Shown here: one piece after another, positions 56,400 to 64,000 of the stretch | Layout: every line of letters begins with the position of its first letter | Position numbering within the stretch: the stretch's first letter is position 1 | DNA from: Paracamarosporium sp. OC-R06-R3 | Taxonomy: Eukaryota; Ascomycota; Dothideomycetes; Pleosporales; Didymosphaeriaceae | Assembly: GCA_019828545.1 (NCBI GenBank) | Contig: JACVRA010000314.1 | Span: forward strand, 18,211-82,210 | Length of the DNA stretch: 64,000 nucleotides | Direction: 5' to 3' | Translations under genes and position numbers: made by a program | The notes under the pieces: model-generated | Told to the model about the DNA's origin: nothing | Database searches by the model: none | Seen by the model: only the letters and a program-made list of their open reading frames with translations

Positions 56400-59084
56400 A
56401 TGGAGTCCATCTCTCGCATCGGTGCGTCCGCCTGTACTCACAGCCTGCTCCTGTCCAGGCTTTCCAGTTGTCCTGAGGCAAGCTTTCGCTAGCTATGCAT
56501 CCGTCGAACTATGCTCACTGGTCCCTTACAACAGCCCGGGACTTGACCCTCGAGGCCGCGCGCGATGCCGCCAATGTTCGCAACAAGACGTCCACCAAGA
56601 TGCTGCCCTCGGGCCAGCTCAAGAAGCTCTTGGACAGTCGCTCAGAGCGAGATGTCCTGGAAGGACTGCGGCGAGTTGTCACGGTAAGCCACTTTGCCGT
56701 CCCAACCCTCCACCAAGTGCCATACTTCGCGCAAGGACAAACACCATAGGTTCGGTACGCGACAAAAGCTAATCAACACAATGAAGATGTCCTATAGACA
56801 ACCTCCCTCACAAACCCTCCCGTTCTTTACCCACGTAATCAAAAACATCGCCTCTCCGTCCCTTCAAGTCAAGAAGCTCGTCTATATATACCTGCTCCAA
56901 CACGCCGAACACGAACCGGACACTGCCCTACTTTCCATAAACACGATACAAAAATCCCTCACAGATCAGAACCCCCAATTACGTGCGCTTGCCCTGCGAG
57001 TCATGTCTGGAATACGGGTCCCGGTGATAAGCCAGATAGTAAGCTTGGGGATAAAACGTGGAACAGGAGACATGTCGTCGTATGTGAGGAAAGCTGCTGC
57101 GCTCGCTATACCGAAATGCTACCAGTTGGATCCGAACACCGAACCACAATTACTCGACTATCTATCGACGCTGCTGGGTGACAAGCAGTTTTTTGTGGCT
57201 GGTGCTGCCGTTGCTGCGTTTTTAGAAATGTGTCCGAATCGACTAGACTTGATCCATCCGCATTACCGCTCGCTGATACGCAAGCTGGCTGATATGGACG
57301 AATGGGGTCAGTTGGCTACGCTGCGACTCATGGTTGTTTACGGACGGAAATGCTTCCCAAGACGAACAAGGAAAATCAGAAAGGTCGCAACCAATGCAAG
57401 CACGAAGCCAACGGGGACAAAAGGCTTCTACGATGATGAAAGTGATTCGGAGGAGTCGGAGGAACCGGAGTATGAGGAGGTTGTGGTTTTAGATCCGGAT
57501 CTCGAGCTGCTGCTAAACTCTTGCAAGCTGCTCCTTCAATCTCGGAACTCAGCTGTGATCATAGCGGTCGCACGAACGTACCTCTACCTAGGAACACCGA
57601 CCTACATTTCCCTAGCAATAGGACCTCTGATCTCCCTCCTGAGGACATCCGGAGATCTACAGCACGTTGCACTCTACAACATCGTCCAAGTATGCTTGCT
57701 GTATCCGCAATCATTTGTAAACCATTACACGCACTTCCTCGTTCGGTCAACCGATCCTCCGCATATATGGCGCCTAAAACTAGAGCTTCTTACTTTGATT
57801 TTTCCATATGCCCCGCCGCGGTTACAAAGTCTGATATTAGCTGAGCTCAGTCACTTCTCGCATTCCGGAAGCCTAGACCCGGGGTTAGTCAAAGAAGCCG
57901 TTAGAGCCATAGGTCGTTGTTCGCAAACCACAGATCCCAAGACTTCAGCAAGATGCTTGAGACTTCTACTGACTCACATCGGCTCGGCGGATTCACACCT
58001 AGTAGCGGAGTCCCTCGAGGTTATACGACATCTCATCCAGCGCGACCCCGACAATCACCGAACCACCGTGGTACGGTTAGCAAAGCATCTAGACGCAGCT
58101 ACTAGCCCACAGGCACGTGCAAGTATCATCTGGCTTGTCGGTGAGTTTGCAGGTCTCGACCCTGAGAATAACATCGCAGCGGACGTTTTGCGCATTCTTG
58201 TCAAGGGATTCGCGGACGAAGCCGAGCCCGCAAAACTCCAGATCGTGCTCCTTGCTGCGAAAGTATACGTGCATCATCTTAACGCCAACCCACCACCCGA
58301 ACAGCCAAAACCTGCAGACCTTCCGCAACCTAGTCCCTCACTCCTTGACGACTTTCATGAAGAGGGTGGATTCCGTGACCAGAACATGGAGGAGGCATCC
58401 ACACCGGAGCTATCGGTCCCACAGCCACAAGAGAAACCGCATCCCATTGTAGCACTGTGGGACTACATCCTGCTCCTCAGCCGTTACGACACATCGTATG
58501 ACTTACGTGACCGAGCGCGCGTCTACAAGGCCCTCCTCGCAACACCCACCTCGACCCAACTCGCAAATCTCCTACTCCTAGCGCCGAAACCTGTACCCCA
58601 AGCTCCGAGCCCTAGCGAGACGCGCAAGGGGTATGTACTTGGTAGCGCAAGCCTAGTGATTGGAGACGAGGGCGGTATCGGAGGTCTAAGGGGGTACGAA
58701 GATGTTCCGCCATGGGTTAAGCAGGGTCAAGAATCCGATCCGGGATTGAGGGAAGAGTCGATATCTTCCAGCACTTCGAGCTACGATGTTGGGGGTGGTA
58801 GAGCACTGAGTGCGGCGGAGAGACTGGATGCTGCTGCTGGAAGTGGTGCGAGATCCGCGAGCCCTGCTACGAGTCTGAATGGAGTGGGCTCGAGTGGGGG
58901 TGTAGTGGGAAGTGTTCCAAGGAAGGAGAAGGAGAAGACGCTAGACCAGTGGTTGGAAGAGGAAAGCGAAGAGGAGGAAACGGACAGCGAGGAAGAGGAG
59001 ACGGATGAAGAGGAAGACGAGGAAAGCTCGGAGTATGAGACTGATAGCGAGGAGGAGGGCGAGGGAGATAGGCTGGTCAAGTAG
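56400..59084 (+). CDS. APL6: AP-3 adaptor complex beta subunit
   Basis: Exons 56400-56421, 56493-56683 and 56787-59084 give 836 aa. The adaptin N-terminal HEAT solenoid begins RDLTLEAARDAANVRNKTSTKML. It contains the near-invariant blocks VKKLVYIYLLQHAEHEPDTALLSINTIQKSL, PQLRALALRVMSGIRVPVISQIVSL, YVRKAAALAIPKCYQLDP and MDEWGQLATLRLM. The C-terminus ends in the Ser/Glu/Asp-rich tail typical of beta-3 (EEESEEEETDSEEEETDEEED...). As part of AP-3 it sorts cargo from late Golgi/endosome to the vacuole. The tiny first exon (MESISRI) and the AAG acceptor at 56784-56786 (branch site CTAAT) are model choices; the AP-3 alignment around RRVVT-MSYRQ supports the latter. No appendage (ear) domain is present, as in fungal beta-3. 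Confidence 0.92.
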
Positions 59085-59743
59085 CGGTCCTCCCAATTCA
59101 GCTAGTGGCATCAATATATACAGTTAAGTCAGATTTATTGACCTGAAGCACTTTGCGAAATCTGAAAGGCTTTTAGCGTTTTACACTGAAGATCTTTTAA
59201 GCCCCCAAAGTCAAACTACCGTAAAATCTGCCGGTCAGCCAATCAGCCAAATGCCCGCACCAGCACTGCAATTTTCGCCCTGGCGAAGAGTTCAAGACCA
59301 TTTTGCTTGGCACTATGCACTGTATTCTTTAGCGCGAAGGAGCAGTCTAACGTCTGTCCAAGCGTGCCGGGACGCATGGTGTAATGGGACGGGTTTTCAC
59401 TTCGGAGCCTCGCTTTCTATGCATCCCAGGCAAATAGATCTACAATTGATCTTCAGTGTTCTACAACACCTTCTCTCTCAGTGCGTCAAGCTCCGGTAAA
59501 GACTGACAGGATGTTAACTTTGCTGTCAATTGTATTATTAGCGGTCTAAATCTGCCCTGTGTCCATACCCCCTTATCTACGCGCGCTCAGAAGAATATCT
59601 GTAGAGACCGGAGGGCTTGGCGCAAAGTACTGTCTAGGAAGGTTATGTCCCTTAGCTTTAAGAGCTGTTTTTGCTCAGAGGTGCAGAGTGTCGTTTCTTT
59701 TACGTCCGAATGATCATTCATGGGTGTTACAACGCTGAAGAAA
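59085..59743. other. Intergenic region between convergent genes
   Basis: No frame with motif support. It probably contains 3' UTRs and perhaps a terminal exon of the two-TM gene (a GTAAGG donor lies near 59795). Confidence 0.4.
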
Positions 59744-60814
59744 CTACAATACAGCTGCCCCTCTACTCCGATCAAGCTCCCATTGCCTTACCTTACTGAA
59801 TTTTAGCATCTGAATCCAGTTGTATACGAACAAACACAGAAATATCGCTAACACTATTATCACGGTAGCCAAAGGAGCGACTATCGCAAACACAGTGAAC
59901 CCATACGAGGCTGCTTGAAAGGCGTCGTTATCCCCCAATGCCTTCGTCGCTAAACCTACCTGTATAGCCGTCAGAACAACGACTACGTATACCAGCACAG
60001 ATGCCAGCCAGGTAAAGTTGTCTTGGAAGAAGCTGCTGTACTGGCTGTACTCAGACTGATAGCCACGGAAAACTGCACGTCCAGTGAGCCGATAGATGGC
60101 GTTAAGTCGGTTTAAACGCAGCTCGCCGTAGATGTAGCGCTGGTTGATGCAGTCATAGATAACGCTATACTCAAGAATCTCTCTGACAAAGGTCTTCCAT
60201 TGTATCCAAGATGTTTGATAGGGGACTAGATGACTGTCTTTTGCAATGTAGAAGTCGATTTCGTGAGATACAAGTGCAGCGTAGGATAGCAAGAACCCCA
60301 GAGCACAATGTCTGAGCTGAGCCTCTTCGCACTCGGCACTGCATCCGGAACCAGGAGCAGACGCAGGTGGACACTTGCATTTGTCCTTGCAGCTCAAGTG
60401 GTCTTCCCAGAATTGCGGTTCTAGAACGAAACGGGGAAGAGGCTTGATGAAGATGCGGGCCCTAGACCAGACTAGATGCATGTCCATCCGTTCAGTCACT
60501 ACGACTTCACGGCCCAGCAGTCTCTGGTGATGCAGTGCGCGCGGCGGCATCGGTCGGCCAGCTACCCACAGCCATGTATGGATCACATTGAGCCGGTCTA
60601 CTCCAAGCTCAGACCTTAGGAACTCAGCACCAGTATTGGGTACCTGCAAGATACTGTCCTTTGTCCTGTAAGATGCTGGGAGAAGGTGCAAGCTTGTGTT
60701 GACATTCGCATCTTGGGCTGGCTGCTTTGCTGTTGAAGTCGATATGTGGACCGCGAAAGGCTCCGCGGGGCTAATTTGCAGTATGTTCGATGTGAAGGGA
60801 AGTCGTTTGGACAT
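59744..60814 (-). CDS. Fungal two-TM protein (DUF6601-like), unknown function
   Basis: A single exon of 356 aa from the ATG at 60814. The conserved N-terminal half reads LGVDRLNVIHTWLWVAGRPMPPRALHHQRLLGREVVVTERMDMHLVW, then RIFIKPLPRFVLEPQFW. A Cys-rich insert (CKDKCKCPP...CSAEC) follows, then LGFLLSYAALVSHEIDFYIAKDSHL and a helical segment rich in Arg/Tyr (YIYGELRLNRLNAIYRL). Two TM helices close the protein (LASVLVYVVVVLTAIQVGLA and ASYGFTVFAIVAPLATVIIVLAIFLCLFV). I believe this is the fungal DUF6601 family; the name is from memory and not checked. It stands head to head with the NLR, 258 bp between starts, so the two may be co-expressed (inference). A further 3' exon after a GTAAGG near 59795 is possible. 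Confidence 0.75.
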   Translation of the reverse strand: MSKRLPFTSNILQISPAEPFAVHISTSTAKQPAQDANVNTSLHLLPASYRTKDSILQVPNTGAEFLRSELGVDRLNVIHTWLWVAGRPMPPRALHHQRLLGREVVVTERMDMHLVWSRARIFIKPLPRFVLEPQFWEDHLSCKDKCKCPPASAPGSGCSAECEEAQLRHCALGFLLSYAALVSHEIDFYIAKDSHLVPYQTSWIQWKTFVREILEYSVIYDCINQRYIYGELRLNRLNAIYRLTGRAVFRGYQSEYSQYSSFFQDNFTWLASVLVYVVVVLTAIQVGLATKALGDNDAFQAASYGFTVFAIVAPLATVIIVLAIFLCLFVYNWIQMLKFSKVRQWELDRSRGAAVL

Positions 60815-61072
60815 ATTTAGTACGTGCCAATGGGAGGCGAAATTGGCATAGTAGCATTAAAGGCGTGCTTCCCAACTTCACGGTGCGATGGCGCAAGGCC
60901 TCGAGGTGCGAGCCGCCGCCCCCGCCCCCAGGTCGCAGCGCCCTTGCCCAATGCCAGGCTTCAACGCCCGCAGCTGCATGCACAGCTGAGCGCTGTCGCC
61001 GCCGTGACTGCTGCTGCTCACCTCGTCGCCTTCCACAACCCTCTCCCGCTGCGCTCGCAAGCGTGTGTGGAC
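60815..61072. promoter_or_regulatory. Short divergent promoter, two-TM protein / NLR
   Basis: Only 258 bp separate the two ATGs, so the promoter must serve both directions. The DNA is GC-rich. No core motif is singled out. Confidence 0.45.
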
Positions 61073-64000
61073 ATGTCCACAGCGCGCGACGACACCAACG
61101 CCAGCGGGCTCACGTTCTGGTCTGATCCGCCGACGCCTAACGCTCCGCACGACGTCGAGTAAGTGCACGACGACCCAGAAAGCCCGCATGCCGGCCCTGC
61201 TGATCGCGTTGAAGCATCGTAGCCGTGCAGGGACTAGGCGCACATGCGTTCTACACCTGGGTCAAGAAGGTCCCAGCCGAGCAGACAACGGAGAGAACGA
61301 AAGACAAGACAAGAGTCAAGACGTTTAGCCAGCTGTTTGGGAAGAAAAGTAGATCGCGGGAAGATGATGGAGGCTGCAACACAAGGGAGGTGATGTGGCC
61401 GCGGGACCTCCTAGCGCCAACGTTCACCAATGCGCGAGTCGCCACGTACAGCTACGGATCAGACTGGAGAGACCGGAAGGTGAACACGAGCCTGTGGGAG
61501 TGCGGACAACAACTGCTGGAGGTGTTGCTCCAGCATCGGCAAGGCGCAAGTGTACGTGATTGTGCCCGCTCGTCCCTCAGGCAGGCTAGGCCGGCTCCAG
61601 CCCTTTCTTCATCTGACAGGCGCGACAGGAACGACAGAGGCCGCTCGTCTTGATCGGCCACAGCCTTGGTGGCCTTGTCATCCAACAGGTAGAACATCAC
61701 GGCGACGATGCACGTAAGAAACATTTATTGACTCGGGTTAGGCACTCACCAATGCTGTCCACGGACTCGACTATACTGGCATCCGCGCCTCGATCGCAGG
61801 AATCGTCTTTCTGGGCACGCCGTTCCAGGGCAGCAGCGAGGCAGTATATGCGCAGTGGCTGGCGAAGCTCATCCGGCTGCAGGAGGCCGAGGGCCACAGG
61901 TACACGTTGCTAAAGACACTGCAGAGAGTCTGCGCGAGTCTGCGCGACTTGTTGACAAGCTTCTGGCGCAGCTACGGCGACTATGACATGACATGCTTCT
62001 ACGAGAACAGAGAAGCCGAGTACGGGCCCATCAGTCGACAGGTAAGTTAGTAGCCCGCTGCCGTATCTTCCATGCATTAAGTATAAGTAGTTCGTGAGCA
62101 GGCAGTCCGCTACGCTCGTTGGGCAGAAGATGATGTATATGGACACTGATCACTCTGGGCTGAACAAGTTCAGCGGCGCGGACGACAGGAACTTTATGCT
62201 ACTCTTGCCAGAGCTACGCAGGATGGTCGAGAACAGTAGGTCGGTCGTAGAGGAGCGGTACCGCAGCAAAGGTGAGCAGCTGGGCAGGTCCTATGTTTGC
62301 TGTCATCAGCCACCGACAACCTTGTCACAGACGCTAGCCCAGCCGGCAACGTGCACTGGATGGTGCCGCGCACAGTCAACAGCCTGTTCACTGGGCGCAG
62401 CAAAGTCGTGGAGCGGATACAGAGCGCCCTGCGCAACAATGGTCCAGACGCGACCAAACAGACGCGAGTGGTCATCACTGGCATCGGGGGCTTGGGCAAG
62501 AGCGAGGTGTGCCTGAAGGTTGCACACTTGATGCAAGAAGAGTACGTAGACTCCGCAGGCTGTCGCTGTTGAGAGAGACAATTGTTTGGCTGACTTCTGA
62601 CAGCTTCTGGGGCGTGTTCTGGGTGGATGTGGGCCGCGAGTCGACCGCTAAGAACGACTTTCTGACGGTCGCGAAGGCGCTTAGATCGCCTGCGGAGAGC
62701 GTAGACGAGGCGCGTCAAGCGCTCGCCAACACCAAGAAGCGCTGGCTGCTGGTCCTGGACAACGCCGACGACGTTGACGTCGACTACGCACGATACATAC
62801 CGTCTGGAGCGCAGGGCGCGGTCATCGTGACGTCGCGCAACCCGCAGTGCAGCAAGTACAGCACGGTGCACGCAGAGGCGCTTAAGAGCCTGGATGCAGA
62901 GCACTCGACGCAACTGCTGCTCAAGGCTGCTCGAATGCCGGAAGAAGCCTGGCAGTCGCACGAGACGCAGGTGCAGGCGCAGGACATTGTGAGCCTGCTA
63001 GGGTCGCACACGCTTGCGCTGATCCAGGCTGGTGCGTACGTAGCTGAAGGGTTCTGTCAGCTGGCCGAGTACCCGGAGAAGTATCAGCAGCATCGCAAGC
63101 GGCTGCTTGAACACCATCCAGAGCAGGAGCAGTCGCGGTACCGAGACGTGTTCGCTACGTTTGAGGCGTCTGCAGATGCTCTCGAGCGTTCTGGCAGCCA
63201 GGATGCGCTTGACCTGCTTGCAGTGCTGGGCATGCTGCACTCGGGCGCGCTTCCACTTAATGTGTTCGAGGATGCATGGCGAGCCGCTCGTCACGTGCTT
63301 GAAGACGTGCCTTCTGAGACAAATGGGACAGAGAAGCCAGACAAGATGGACGACCTCGGACGATGGCACGTTGTGCAGTTGCCCAAGTTCGTTGACACTA
63401 AGGCGGACGAATGGGACGACTATTACCTCAAGAAAGCCAGCGCTCGTCTTGTGTCGCTGTCGCTGGTGACGAGGCATGCGCTGGGTGACCGCGGCGGCGG
63501 GCTGTCGATGCATCCGCTGGCGCACGCGTGGGCGAAGGACCGACTAGAGAAGGCGCAGCAGCGGCGCGCGTGGGCGACTACAGGATGCGTGCTTGCATTG
63601 TCGCGAGGGCAGACGACATTGTGGCAGGTGTGCGCGAGGGAGCTGCGGCCTCATGTGCAATCCTTGTTGTCGCTCGGCGTACAGGCGATGCTCTCGTGTG
63701 GACCGCAAGAGGCGGTGCTTACCATCTTGCTGAGGTGTGGATGGGCGCTAAACAAGATGAGGGAGGACGCCAGGCTCGAGCAGCTGCTCAGCGACATCTA
63801 CCAGGCACTCGACATAACGCCATCAGATCCGTCAAGGGAACACGTGTCGATATGGGACCTGGCAGCAAGGAACGTACGGTACATGGGCCACGCAAGGGAA
63901 GCAGTGGAGCTATTAGAGCACGTTATTAAGATTAAAGAGACTACGCTTGACGAGCGTCATCCAGATCGGCTAGCGTCACAGCACGAGCTTGCCCGTGCAT
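61073..64000 (+). CDS. NLR-type protein: alpha/beta hydrolase, NB-ARC, TPR (3' partial)
   Basis: Seven exons are visible: 61073-61158, 61215-61551, 61620-61688, 61742-62041, 62106-62271, 62331-62541 and 62604 to the window end. All join in phase, giving 855 residues so far. Residues 30-265 are an alpha/beta hydrolase of the SesB/PGAP1-like type: DIVAVQGLGAHAFYTWV, WPRDLL, VATYSYGSDW, nucleophile elbow GHSLGG (154-159), GIVFLGTPFQGS. NB-ARC follows: P-loop GIGGLGKS (about 369-376), Walker B KRWLLVLDNADD, VIVTSRNP and MHPLAHAWAKDR at the MHD position. The end enters the TPR unit (YMGHAREAVELLEHVIKIKETTLDERHP...). Such fungal NLRs control non-self recognition and programmed cell death (family knowledge). 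The TPR array, usually high-identity repeats, lies beyond 64000. Exon 2 needs an AAG acceptor (61212-61214). Confidence 0.9.

Noticed and set aside
1..64000. tRNA, rRNA or CRISPR elements
   Set aside because: I found no cloverleaf with a GGTTCRA T-loop, no rRNA core sequence and no spaced direct repeats.

Overview
The window is nuclear DNA of a filamentous ascomycete (Pezizomycotina). This is shown by about 47 short spliceosomal introns (mostly 46-130 nt, GTRNGT donors), a Zn2Cys6 regulator with a fungal-specific middle region, an A-PCP-reductase NRPS-like enzyme, a Bqt4-type APSES protein with a C-terminal anchor, F-box-like Cys-rich proteins, a DUF1295 protein and an NB-ARC/TPR NLR. Gene style suggests Dothideomycetes, possibly Pleosporales, but that rank is inference. 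I see no rRNA, tRNA, CRISPR array or intact transposon.

Layout. 1-10 kb: a Myb/SANT-like protein with NPW(D/G) repeats (cut by the window start), the p24 cargo receptor Emp24, a long low-complexity protein of unknown role and a conserved TPR-like protein. 10-12.6 kb: no gene I can support. 12.6-17.6 kb: a SulP sulfate permease, a probable small two-exon gene and an F-box-like protein. 19.0-30.9 kb: a compact set that looks like a specialised-metabolism cluster: aldo-keto reductase, Zn2Cys6 regulator, ACS-type MFS transporter, A-PCP-TR carboxylate reductase and a secreted M20 peptidase/amidohydrolase. The first four genes form two divergent pairs. Both shared promoters are rich in ATCCG/CGGAT, share an identical 11-mer and 9-mer, and the 9-mer recurs upstream of the M20 gene, suggesting one regulon.

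32-44 kb: an F-box-like zinc protein, an AsaB/GA4-desaturase-type oxygenase, an APC amino-acid permease, a DUF1295 membrane protein, a beta-class-like glutathione transferase and a coiled-coil protein with a GC-AG intron. 44-50 kb: a stop-interrupted small reading frame, an MCT-type transporter and an alpha-beta fusion of succinyl-CoA-ligase-like subunits with a second presequence-like stretch at the fusion point. 51-59 kb: housekeeping genes: Bqt4 homologue, Rho-GDI, a small unknown protein and the AP-3 beta subunit. 59.7-64 kb: a two-TM protein head to head with an NLR (alpha/beta hydrolase, NB-ARC, TPR) that runs off the window end.

All exon-intron models were built by hand from splice motifs and reading-frame continuity. 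Almost all keep frame and reach a stop; those that do not, or that need unusual splice sites, are marked.
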